Assembly: GCF_050947875.1 (NCBI RefSeq)
Contig: NC_134572.1
Span: 161,828,920 to 161,892,919 of the forward strand
Length of the DNA: 64,000 bases
Direction: 5' to 3'
From: Dermacentor variabilis
Taxonomy: Eukaryota > Arthropoda > Arachnida > Ixodida > Ixodidae
Both the position numbers and the translations under genes were made by a program. The notes under the pieces are model-generated. The model was not told the DNA's origin, made no database searches, and worked only from the letters and a program-made list of their open reading frames with translations. Each line of letters starts with the position of its first letter. The stretch's first letter is position 1. Shown here in pieces: positions 27,776 through 37,655 of the stretch.

Positions 27776-28765
27776 CTGGGGCCCTATAACGTAAAACTAT
27801 TCCAATATGTTTCTATTCCAATCTCCTGACGTCAAATTTGCGTAACCGCCAACGCAAGCACCGGGCGGTCACCCGCAGGGTTGTCTGCACAGACCAATCA
27901 AACGCTCTTCTCGTTCATAGGAGGTCACTTTTATTTGCTTGAAAAACGAATAACATTACCTACACTGAGCGGCTTGTCATATCTAATTGGCTGACAAGAG
28001 GCGAGGAGAACGCTCAAGTGGAGAGGGATTCGATGGGGCCGAGCCACAGCACTGAAAGTCGATAACAGGATGAAGAGGGTGGTGCCAGCGTCTACGATTG
28101 GTCGGCTTTCCCTTACTTAGCTTGTGGTGGCTGGTCGAAAATCGCGGCGGCATGCAACGGAAGCTCAAGAATGACGCTAAAACCGACCCTCAGCAAAGAA
28201 GAGTTGGCAGAATGATGGGGTAAACGTGCCGAAAGTGCTCGAAAACGTTACACGGCCACGCAGGAAGTTTTATTCTACGCAAATACACCCATGCTCTCAG
28301 GCAGGTGCGAGTAGCCAGCGTCTGAGCGATCGGCGGCAGCCATCTTCTATTCCTTTCGGAACGGGGCAGCCTGCGGCTACTCCGAAGAAAATTCAGTTTT
28401 GTTCGGCATATTAATGCACCTTTATCGCGTACACGTCACTTTGACGCGGTGATTTCTTGCGGTTTTGTGACGTCGCGTGACAGGCAGGTGAAATGGGTGC
28501 AGCCCGAAAACTTTTTAACAATAGCCTAGGGCTAATAGCGAAAAGGGGTCGAATCAGAAATAACTGTTTTTCTTTTTTCTGTCAACCCATGCATAATCAG
28601 TGTGTACACATCATATCAGATGGGGAGGTATCGCGGTTTTCGTGACGTCGCGTGAAAGACAGGTGAAGTGGGGGTGTCCGAAAAAAGTTTTTGACCAATC
28701 GTGGAGGGCTGATAGCAGAATTGGAATAGAAAAGTTTGGAATAGTTTTACGTTATAGCGCCCCTG
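27776..28765. mobile_element. Non-autonomous TIR DNA element, about 990 bp
   Basis: The left end (CTGGGGCCCTATAACGTAAA onward) and the reverse complement of the right end (CAGGGGCGCTATAACGTAAA onward) match over about 43 bp, including AACTATTCCAA and CTATTCCAAT blocks. No transposase frame is present. The interior has a diverged tandem duplication of about 80 bp (28460-28541 and 28634-28720) around GTGACGTCGCGTGA. A CAGGG start is reminiscent of hAT elements, but no 8-bp target duplication is evident. Confidence 0.7.
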
Positions 28766-28776
28766 CAAAACAACAG

Positions 28777-28832
<56 letters not shown>

Positions 28833-28855
28833 GCTACTACTACTACTACTACTGC

Positions 28856-28928
<73 letters not shown>
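28777..28928. repeat. Compound (CTA)n-(TTA)n microsatellite
   Basis: (CTA)n with GCT interruptions from 28777 switches to pure (TTA)n at about 28856. Poly-Leu and poly-Ile frames are artefacts. Confidence 0.95.
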
Positions 28929-28959
28929 GCCATCTTACAATATTCGTACATCAGAAGGC

Positions 28960-29470
28960 AGGCCCGTCAAAGCCAAGGAAGTGGCTTACGTAACTTGGCC
29001 CGGCACGTCGGCAAAGAAAGACAAAATGGCAACATGTACAGAAATGAAAAGCTAGTAAATCTCATCACAACAAAATGAAACAGAAAATCAGCTGAAATCA
29101 GTGGCAACAGAAATACAAGAAACGAGAAAATCAGAACATCCTTTTGTATTATACATATCTTACAGTGCATTCAACAATTTTTTTCAAGTTTCGTTTTGTT
29201 GTTGCAGTAAAGATATGATCAGGTAGGTCATTGAATATTCTTGGGACATAAGCATACCTATACTAGCTTTACCAAATCTTGTGTTGCAGTGCGGTACTGT
29301 AAAACGCAATGTTTTCCATAGGGCACAGGGAGCAATATATTCCTGTTTAATATCGGGGTTCCAAAATGTCTTACCCCAACCGTTTGAGTGGACAAAGTTT
29401 TAAATGACGGGAGACCCAGGCGCATAAACAAGTTCACATTGTCGGCCATGGAAGAGTTATACGCAATGGA
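28960..29470 (-). pseudogene. CR1-like LINE C-terminal remnant
   Basis: Minus-strand frames give FTVPHCNTRFGKASI near 29290 and PRIFNDLPDHIF with TKRNLKKIVECTVRYV near 29170-29250. These are the typical last blocks of CR1/Jockey-type reverse-transcriptase ORFs. Frames shift between blocks. It ends near the (TTA)n array. Confidence 0.6.
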
Positions 29471-29472
29471 TG

Positions 29473-29475
<3 letters not shown>

Positions 29476-29551
<76 letters not shown>
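29476..29551. repeat. (ATT)n microsatellite
   Basis: About 25 ATT units. Confidence 0.95.
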
Positions 29552-29552
<1 letters not shown>

Positions 29553-29726
29553 TACGGCAGATATGGCATTCGCTGGAGTGCGGAACGGGCATGCGAATAT
29601 ACGGGATTTGGAGGAATGCAAGTCGAATAGTCCGTGCTATTCGATCCATATTCGTTTCGCGAATCCACTATACGAAATTGTCGAATATCCGTTTCTTTCG
29701 AATACACAAGGGATAACAACGCCTAT

Positions 29727-30653
29727 TGGAGCATCGCGTGCGTCTATTCGTCGTACAAAAATCCCTCACGTGACTTGATCCTAGGTGCCTAGGGACAGCA
29801 TCGTTTAGGGATTTTTGAGAAGGCGCGATGCTGGCGCCGAGCGACGCCGTGGCGTGTTCGTCCTCGGCGTGATCGTTCTCTGGACCGCGCGTTGTTCAAA
29901 TTGCTCGTGTGATCGTGCGTGCGTTGCTTGTGTGTTGGTTGTAGGTTCTGTGTTGCTTGGCGGAAAGCCGTGAGTAGTGGCGGTGCGGCAGTGCGGCTTT
30001 GGCCTCGGTGAGCTCTGGCACTACAGAATCTGCGTTGTGTGACCCGTGCTTTCTTGAGAACCCGGCGGTGGTGACAATTGAAATATCGAAGTGGCCTAGC
30101 GCCGCGGCAGCGAAGTTCTGCGAACCGCGATGTGGCGTCGCCGTGTCCGACTTTGCTTAACGGACACCGAGGGATGTGCTGCTCGCTGCAAGTCATGTAA
30201 ATGCAACTGAGTCGACCGCCCACTGTTCAGCGCTGAATGTGTGTTTGGTGTGCTGTGCTTGAAACGAGTGGTGCAGCCGTGCAGCGGGGGTGGCGGAGGA
30301 GCAGAGTGGCTTATGGTTTGCGCGTTCACAGAAATGTGCTCCCGTCTTGGTCTCATTAGCGGCTGTCGCGGGATTGTGGTGTGCTAGCTCCTTGCCTCGT
30401 ATGAAGTTTACGGTGCTAACACACAGCATGTTCACGTTTTTCCGCGCTATATGTCATTTGCATGACGGCCGAGTTGAAAACGAGACATATAGTGTTCTTT
30501 GCGTTTTTGTATTGTAAGTTACTTTCTATTGTGGAAGTTCTGGGAGTCTTATTACGCAAGGAGTGCGAACGTAAACATAAACACATATGTGTGTCTGAAA
30601 TTTTGAATTTTTTAGATAAACGCATATGTGTGTCTGAAATTTTGAATTACCCA
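29727..30653 (+). repeat. Left inverted arm, outer segment
   Basis: Reverse complement of 44084-44910. The outermost part contains a 60-bp nested palindrome (29757-29816) with AAAAATCCCT and AGGGATTTTT ends around CCTAGGTGCCTAGG. The inner end has a local tandem duplication of about 37 bp (CATATGTGTGTCTGAAATTT twice, 30584-30650) that the right arm lacks. Confidence 0.85.
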
Positions 30654-32294
30654 GCTGTGTCATCTACTTCACGATACATACGGCGTCAGGGTTTGCGCTT
30701 AGCTGCCGAAAAATGTGCTGTGGTTGTATTCACGCGCAAATCCGTCTGCCGCTACCCGGTCTCCATTAACGGTGTCATAATACCTTATGTCTCCCACCAA
30801 AGATTCTTGGGCGTTATCATCGACCGCGGTTTGTCATGGACGAGGCGTGTTAATATGTTGAAGCAAAAACTTAATCTGTTTTGCCATGTTCTTCGCTTCG
30901 CAACAGGCATGAAATGGGGCCCCACGGAAGGCTCATTACTAAGACTTTATCAGTCTTTTTTCGTAGGCTACATTCGATACAGCCTTCCGATACTCTCAAA
31001 CTTGAGCATTTCCTGCTTACGGACATTAAAGAGCGTCCAAGCGCAGGCACTCAAAATATGCCTCGGGTTGCCACGGCGCGCCTCCAACAAAGGCACAATT
31101 GAGGAAGCCCACGTATGCCCATTACCGATATACCTGTCCCACGAACCACTTCGAGTGTATTTACGCTTACTGACACGACACCATTGCCATGCACTGACGT
31201 CGGTTCTACATGAGCGGCCAGACAGCAGTTTCACAAGTGCACTCCGCTGCCATCTACCCCACATAACATCAGGCTATGCCCTTCCATATCACCCCGTCAA
31301 ACCACCATGGGTGATGGTTCAACCTTCCGTATGCGTACATGTCCCCGGCATACTAAAGAAATTATTGGTTCCCGTCAGTGGACTAAAACAACTTGCTCTC
31401 GCGTACATCTGGTCAGAATACCAGACATATGTTCATGTTTACACAGACGGCTCCGCGTCACCTAAGGCATCGACAGCAGCTGTAGTGATACCAGCCCAAC
31501 AGATGACTCGAGGTTTCATACTAGACCACAATTCTACATCAACCGCTGCAGAGCTTGTGGCTATTCGGGAAACGATTCGCCACAACTGCGGGGAAAGACC
31601 TCAAGAGTGGTGCATTTTCACGGACGCGCTGCAAATTTTGGGATGCTTCCTGCGCCACACCGCGTATCAGGTTATGGCACTGCAGATCACCGAGCTACTT
31701 TCATGCGCCCAAGAAAAACACCACCGCATAGTGTTCCAATGGATCCCGGGACACTGTGGGCTCAACGGTAATGAGATGGCCGATGCTGCAGCAAGGCGCG
31801 CTCTCAGCAATGGCCTGCGAACTGTAGTGCCATTCTCCAGACAGGACATCACATGCCTCCTGTCGGAATTAATGAGGAGTGCGACGAGAAGATACTGGGC
31901 CCAACCAGACGCTCGTCACGTCCGCCTTAAAAGTCTGGATCCCGATAGGAAATTTCCTATTCTGCGTGGAATTCCACGCCCTCATACATGCCTGATACAC
32001 AGACTGCGATTAGGCGTCGCCTTCACTCGCAAATATTTGCACATTATCGGACGGACAGACTCCCCGGACTGTTCAGTGTATGGCGCTGTAGAGACTATAG
32101 AACATGTGCTCGTGGTGTGCCCTGAGTATGCGCGCGAAAGACTGACAATGGCAGATACATTGAGACATTTACACAATGGACCACTGTCGGAGGGCCTCTT
32201 GCTAGGCGCATGGCCACAGAGTTGGCAGACGACAGAAACAATGCGTGCACTTTCACGTTTCCTAGGTGACATGGGCCTGGACTCACGCCTGTGA
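30462..32294 (+). CDS. Chimeric ORF: arm-derived leader plus LINE RT thumb and RNase H
   Basis: This is an uninterrupted 610-aa frame. The first 63 or so codons come from the inverted arm and the rest from the inserted LINE, so the start is fortuitous. The LINE part begins after the RT catalytic motif: connection blocks, then RNase H. It has YTDGSAS (first Asp, about 31446), AAELVAI (Glu), FTDALQ (second Asp, about 31622) and GHCGLNGNEMAD (His and last Asp, about 31750). All RNase H catalytic residues are present. The C-terminal Cys/His knuckle is damaged (DCSVYG). RNase H in I/R1-type LINEs degrades the RNA of RNA:DNA hybrids after target-primed synthesis. Without an RT this copy cannot move itself. 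Confidence 0.8.
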   Translation: MTAELKTRHIVFFAFLYCKLLSIVEVLGVLLRKECERKHKHICVSEILNFLDKRICVSEILNYPAVSSTSRYIRRQGLRLAAEKCAVVVFTRKSVCRYPVSINGVIIPYVSHQRFLGVIIDRGLSWTRRVNMLKQKLNLFCHVLRFATGMKWGPTEGSLLRLYQSFFVGYIRYSLPILSNLSISCLRTLKSVQAQALKICLGLPRRASNKGTIEEAHVCPLPIYLSHEPLRVYLRLLTRHHCHALTSVLHERPDSSFTSALRCHLPHITSGYALPYHPVKPPWVMVQPSVCVHVPGILKKLLVPVSGLKQLALAYIWSEYQTYVHVYTDGSASPKASTAAVVIPAQQMTRGFILDHNSTSTAAELVAIRETIRHNCGERPQEWCIFTDALQILGCFLRHTAYQVMALQITELLSCAQEKHHRIVFQWIPGHCGLNGNEMADAAARRALSNGLRTVVPFSRQDITCLLSELMRSATRRYWAQPDARHVRLKSLDPDRKFPILRGIPRPHTCLIHRLRLGVAFTRKYLHIIGRTDSPDCSVYGAVETIEHVLVVCPEYARERLTMADTLRHLHNGPLSEGLLLGAWPQSWQTTETMRALSRFLGDMGLDSRL

Positions 32295-32454
32295 TACCAG
32301 TTGTGTAATGTGTCCTTCACCTCGTTCCTCCCATTATCATCCCCCATTGTGACCCTTTTTCTTCCCCTCTTCCCCTTCCCTTACGTAGAGTAGCAGGCCA
32401 GATGCTCCATTATCCGGCCGACCTCTCTACATTTTCCAATCATTAAAATACTTC
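30654..32454 (+). mobile_element. 5'-truncated RNase H LINE with 12-bp target-site duplication
   Basis: Flanked by TTGAATTACCCA at 30642-30653 and 32455-32466. The uninterrupted right arm carries this sequence once at the equivalent place, which proves the insertion point. The 3' end reads CATTAAAATACTTC without a long poly-A. It is truncated within the reverse-transcriptase domain. Confidence 0.9.
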
Positions 32455-32702
32455 TTGAATTACCCATAATACCCTTTACGACTGATAAGTGGACTACACG
32501 GCCTGTGTGAATCAGCTACCGTATGTTGCGACGCTCTTCCGTGTGGTCGAATGATTCATGGTGCGCGTTTATTTCTGTACTGTTGTAAAAACCATTTGTT
32601 TATTCACTCAATACAAATGTACGCCTTCTTCGCCGCAGTACAGCATAGTTACGCGGTGAAGCATACTAAAAGTGGGAGGGGGGCACTATCAGCCAGCATA
32701 GT

Positions 32703-32704
32703 AT

Positions 32705-32747
<43 letters not shown>

Positions 32748-32748
32748 T
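32703..32748. repeat. (TTTA)n tail of the CR1-like LINE
   Basis: About 11 TTTA units. On the minus strand this is (TAAA)n at the 3' end of the LINE, the expected place for a CR1-type 3' microsatellite tail. Confidence 0.85.
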
Positions 32749-33019
32749 CATACCCTCAAGGTACGGTTGTACATTGCAGAGGGGAGCGGCAAAGTAAATA
32801 CAGAGGCAAATCACAAAATAAGGAAGGAAGGCAAACGACATGGCAAAAAACATCGTATACAAAATAAGAATGGTAAATAGAAACTTGTAAGCGTGGCAAA
32901 AATACATGGCGTAACAAAATAAAGAAAGGAAAGAACATACGATATAAAAATACAAGCCATATTGTAAAACAATGGCATAAAAGCAGTTATTATACAGAAA
33001 AAGCAAACGCAACATTAAT

Positions 33020-35842
33020 TTATAAAATGAAGCTTTGAAGTGTGCTTTTAAAGTTATTGGTGTCAATTATGCTTGTAAGTAATGCGGGTAAGTTATTCCA
33101 ATCTTTGCTCGTTTGGGGAAGAAATGAATATGAAAAGCCAACGGTGTTGCAGTGCGGAATGTCTACCTTTCGGCGGTGGTCTCTGCCAGGTGAAATGTAT
33201 GGTGGTGGTTGGACAAAGATAGAACGTAAATATGTGTTGTGGTAGTAGATTTTATGGAAAAGACATATGCGAGATAGTTTTCTACGGGTTGATAACAGCG
33301 GGAGGTGAAGGAGAGCTTTCATGTTAGTGACACTCGCAGTTCTTTGGTAGTTGGTGAGAATGAAACGGGCTGATCGATTCTGTATTGCCTCTAGAGACTG
33401 TATGAAGGTATCATGACCAGGGTCCCGTACTGATGATGCGTACTCTAGTTGTGGACGAATGTAAGTTGTGTACAATAAGAGTTTTAGTGATGATGGTGCT
33501 TGAGAAAATTTTCGACGAAAGTATCCCAGTGTACGAGTGGCCTTAGATGTTATGTGATCAATGTGAGTTTTCCAGGATAGATTGCTGGCAATGTGAACCC
33601 TCAAGTATAGATATGACGTTACACATTCTAGTGGGGTGTTATTTAGCGTATAGGTGGGGCAGATGACGTTAGTACGAGAAATCCTCATAGTCTTACACTT
33701 TCTAATGTTTAATTCCATGCGCCACGTACGACACCACTCATTTATGTCATTGAGATCCTCCTGAATTAGAAGAATATCTGAAAAATTAGTTATTTTACGA
33801 TACAAGACGCAGTCATCCGCAAAATTACAAATGTTCGAGGAAACGCGAGTGGGCAAGTCATTAATATAAATTAGGAATAATAAAGGACCGAGCACAGACC
33901 CTTGCGGGACGCCGGAGTCAACTGGGGCTAAAGGTGAGTTAGCGTCATTAGTGGTTACAAATTGAACACGTGATGTCAGAAACGCGCGAATCCAATTAAT
34001 TACGGAGGGGTCTATGTTTAGAACATCTAATTTATGAAGAAGCAATGCATGGTTCACTTTGTCAAACGCTTTAGAGAAGTCGAGAAATATACAGTCTGTT
34101 AAAAAACCAGAATCTAAATTGGCATGTAGGGCATTAGTGAAGAGGATAAGCTGAGTGTCACAGGAAAAGTGCTTACGGAATCCATACTGCACATATGAAG
34201 AAGTTGCTATTTTCAAGAAAATTAACCAGATGCGTGTATATTATATATGCTCCATAACTTTGCATGGTACAGATGTAAGTGAAATAGGTCTATAGTTCTG
34301 TGGATCATGGGTTGGTCCAGTTTTGTGCATGGGGATTACTTTGCCAATTTTCCAATCATACGGTAAGGTGCCAGAGTTGTAAGATTGTGAGTAAAGGCAT
34401 ACTAGTAGGATTGAACAGTATTCCGCTGTGTTTTGTAAGAATATAGTGTTAATTTCATCTACCCCACATGATGCTTTGGGTTTTAAGTTTTGTACTATGG
34501 CTTTGATACCAGTTGAGTCGAAAACGATGGGATCCATGAAATGGTAGTTAGTTGATTTTATCTCGGGCATCGAATCAGGGGTCTGAGGTGATGAGAATGA
34601 CTGAGTGAAGGTATTGCTAAGCACAGTAGAACACAATAGGTCAGGTACTGGGTCCCCAGAAGTTGTTAGCAATGATATTCCAGTTTTATGGTTGTTTCCT
34701 CGTATGGCTTCCCAGAAGCGCTTTGGATTAGTCTTCAATAAATTTGGAAGTGTACAATTAAGGAATGAAAATTTGGCTCACCTTAGGGCTTTAATATATG
34801 AAATTGCTGCGTGTTTATATGCTAGCCAATGTGTCTGTTTTGAGGAATGTTTCGCTGTACGGAATAAACATTTTTTCTTGTTCGATAACCGATTCAGATA
34901 TGTGCTGTACCGTGGTGCTTTATTGTTAGCATAGACGGATCGAAGGGGTACGTGTTTGGTGATAAGCTCACTTATTTTATTTTTGAAAATAGACCAATTA
35001 GTTTCTACGGAGCGTTGCAGATAAGGTGGTAGGAAAGTGTCTAGAAATATGCATAGTTCTCTGTTGATGGCTTGATAGTTAGCTTTTTTATAATCTCGGA
35101 ACTTTTTCCGCTGTCGGTATGTTTTTTGTTGTGTTGTAAGTGTCAAATGCAAGATGTCATAATCGCTCAGTCCGGGCATGTGTGTCACTGCAGAAAAGTT
35201 ATCGGGCGATGACGTTAGAATCAGGTCCAGGAGTGAAGATGTGTTTTGTGCTACACGTGTTGGAAGTCTGACGAACTGCGATAAGCCGAAGTCAGAGCAA
35301 ATGGAAAGGAACCGATTGGCCTCGGCCGACGAAGGATTAGAAAATGGATTGACATGTGACCAGACAATGTTAGGAAAATTAAAATCGCCTAAGAGTATAA
35401 TTTCAGTTCCGGGGAAACGCATGGTAATCTTATTTAAACAATCATATAAGTCATCGCAAAAGGATGAGTCGCTTGATGGGGATCGGTAGCACACACCTAG
35501 TATTATTTTTTTAAAACTAATAGTTATACAGCACCAAATTAGCTCTAAATTGGTATCAATGGGCACAAAAAAACAATTAATACATTCTTTACCGGCGAGC
35601 AGAACGCCACCACCAATTCTACCAGTTCGGTCACTTCGGTAAACAACGTATTGGTTCTCGCACTCAAACAGTTCGGGGTTTGTTATTTTGCTATTTAACC
35701 ATGTTTCTGTGAGTACAATGATGTCAGCATTACAGTCGTTACTAACAGCACATAATTCATCTTCCTTAGGAAGAAAACTACGAATGTTAGTAAAAAGAAC
35801 TGAACACCCGCAATTTTTTAAGGCACCTCCCCTCGGATGGCC
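33020..35842 (-). pseudogene. CR1-like LINE ORF2: AP endonuclease and reverse transcriptase
   Basis: A single frame from just after the ORF1 stop to 33020, broken by in-frame stops near 34777 and 34240. Endonuclease blocks: LTETWLNSKI, GVCYRSPSS, LGDFNFPNIVW and LLDLILTS; the usual SDH is SDYDIL here (His to Tyr). RT blocks: NYRPISLTSV, FLDFSKAFDKVNHALLLHKL, GVPQGSVLGPLLFLIYINDL and the catalytic FADDCVLY, then the thumb and the DWNNLP C terminus. The endonuclease nicks target DNA and the RT copies the LINE RNA from the nick. No ATG precedes the endonuclease in this frame. Confidence 0.85.
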
Positions 35843-36690
35843 CTAACTTGGCTGTAACTTACGGCCAGAACGAAGAGTTGTGCCAGGTGTATGCGTACTG
35901 CGCATTTCATAAATACTTTCACTGGCTTCGTCATATGCGTAGCATTTCCCATCCAACATTAGTTTTTCATATCGTAGTTTGAAAAACGTGCTTTTCGATT
36001 TGCCATATTCTATTAATTTTTTCCTTATGTTACGAGTTGCTTGGCAGAAATCTTCACTCATTGCTGTGTCCGTGTTTTTTACCAAACCTCGCTTTGAAGA
36101 GACGAGCTCCCTGGTTTCATAGGTTTCAAATTTAGTTATTAATGGTCGAGTTTCGCTGAATCAAAACGACCAATTCTGTGCGCCCGGCATATGTCAGAAC
36201 CCGTTATGTTAACCTTCAATGTATTAGTCAGCAGGTTTAGTATCTTATTTTCTGATTCTGATGAAGTTTCGTCTGCGGTGTCCGGGATACCATAAAAGAT
36301 CAGATTATTTCTTCGAGATCGATCTTCTGCGTCATCAAGACGTGAGTGAAACGCACTCGTGCCTTTTTTGAGGCGCTCTACCGTGGCATGCAACTCTTTC
36401 ATAGCTTTTTGGCACTGCTGGAAAACAGAAGTTTGGGTTTCGACTTTCGCTAGTCTGTCCTTTATTTCGGACATCGCTTCTGAAACAGACTGCTGCTGTT
36501 GCTTTACTTCAGCTACTGTTTCCAATATTGTTTTTTGCGCTGATTCAATTCTCTTTGTGCGCTCATTCAAGTCCTTCATCGTTTTCAGAACTGCAAGATT
36601 ATCGGGGCCAGGGTTGCTTTCAACATCCCCACAAAGAAGAAGCAGCCAGGAGCAAAAAGGCAATAGGACGGCTTCAGGGCACGGAGGCAC
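35843..36690 (-). pseudogene. CR1-like LINE ORF1 with N-terminal 2A-like peptide
   Basis: ATG at 36690. The N terminus is hydrophobic (AVLLPFCSWLLLLC), followed immediately by GDVESNPGP (36603-36629), a full match to the 2A consensus D-V/I-E-x-N-P-G-P. Then come a heptad-rich coiled coil (about residues 33-110), RSRRNNLIFYGIPD and the RAHRIGR block typical of LINE ORF1 RRM domains, and a basic C terminus. A one-base frameshift near 36150 splits the frame. 2A peptides cause a ribosomal skip, which would release a short leader of about 28 residues. The rest would be an RNA-binding chaperone. Confidence 0.85.
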
Positions 36691-36752
36691 GATAGCGAAT
36701 GGGTCATCTGATCTGAAGCTACGACAAGGTAATTTAGAAAGGCAACTAACCT

Positions 36753-37110
36753 GCAGGACGAAAAAAAGAGGTGTGTAAGCCTTTGGTTCTTCCGCTCATC
36801 GTGCCCTCGTGCCCACTGGAGAGATACTGTTCGATGCTTGGTTTTATCCTTTCCAGACGTGATGACGTTGACGTAGCAGCTGCGCACTGGCGGAATTGCA
36901 GGTGGCGCCCTATGCGCACTGTCAGGTCCACGTGAGCTGTTGCCAGCAGGTGTGGGTCCGGAGCAGAGGCGGCATCACAAATTTCGTCCAAGGGTGGAAG
37001 GTTATCCCGAAGGCCAGCCACCGATGCGCCGGCCGCGAAGACAACGACGAACTGCAGGACGAAAAAAGAGGTGTGTAAGCCTTTGGTTCTTCCGCTCATC
37101 GTGCCTCCGT
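36753..37110 (-). repeat. Repeated block in the LINE 5' UTR
   Basis: A block of about 58 bp (CTGCAGGACG, then GAGGTGTGTAAGCCTTTGGT and TCTTCCGCTCATCGTGCC) occurs at 36753-36810 and again at 37049-37106, about 296 bp apart. It looks like one and a bit tandem 5' UTR/promoter monomers. Confidence 0.75.
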
Positions 37111-37202
37111 GCCCGCTCTAGTATGTCTTAGTATGTCCACTTAGGCGACCTGAGAGGCGGCGGGCGCGCTATTGTATAATTAAAGCACTCTTATTATGTC
37201 CA

Positions 37203-37655
37203 GTGACAGTGGAGATCATTAACTGTAGCACCAAAGTAGTGGAACACTACCAGAACAAAGGCATGTATGCCCATCTCAATTCTTGTGCTTATGCCAGTCT
37301 TCTTTTCTACAGCAATAGCTGCTATGGGCTAACTCCCCTGGTTGTTCTGATGTCTACTGGTGTTGTCACTGGAATTCCCGAATTTCTTGTTAGAATATTG
37401 CAAATAAATTTCTCATTGTTCTGCGAGGATTTAAACATACGATCAAAAGAGTGGCAGTCCACAATTCTACATTTCAGCCACTCTGCTGAAGGTACAGTCG
37501 TGGTGAATACTGATCCCGGAGAGCGTGATCTAGCCAACAGGTACCATGATTGGCTAACACCTGCTCAGTGTCTGCGTACTGTATATAGAGCTGGCATCCA
37601 CACCTTCAAGTTCTTACACATCATCTTCCCACTTGTGAAGGCAGTCATATGTTAA
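37203..37655 (+). CDS. Unrecognised 150-aa ORF at the left edge of the core
   Basis: This frame starts within the last bases of the inverted arm and runs into unique core sequence. A stretch reading GERDLANRYHDWL followed by CLRTVYRAG looks protein-like, but I cannot assign it. It could be a remnant of the composite's own gene or chance. No signal peptide or conserved motif is visible. Confidence 0.2.
   Translation: MTVEIINCSTKVVEHYQNKGMYAHLNSCAYASLLFYSNSCYGLTPLVVLMSTGVVTGIPEFLVRILQINFSLFCEDLNIRSKEWQSTILHFSHSAEGTVVVNTDPGERDLANRYHDWLTPAQCLRTVYRAGIHTFKFLHIIFPLVKAVIC

Larger units (their letters stand above)
32705..37128 (-). mobile_element. Nearly complete CR1-like LINE inserted in the left arm
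   Basis: It lies between arm sequence ending TAGTAT at 32699-32704 and arm sequence resuming TAGTAT at 37129-37134; the right arm shows the uninterrupted site. On the minus strand the order is a 5' UTR with a repeated block, ORF1 (coiled coil), ORF2 (endonuclease then reverse transcriptase, no RNase H), then a (TAAA)n tail. At 4.4 kb it is close to a full-length CR1. A few stops and one frameshift inactivate it. Confidence 0.85.

Noticed and set aside
28777..29551. CRISPR-like array in the (CTA)/(TTA)/(ATT) region
   Set aside because: Pure simple repeats without spacers, in a eukaryotic context.
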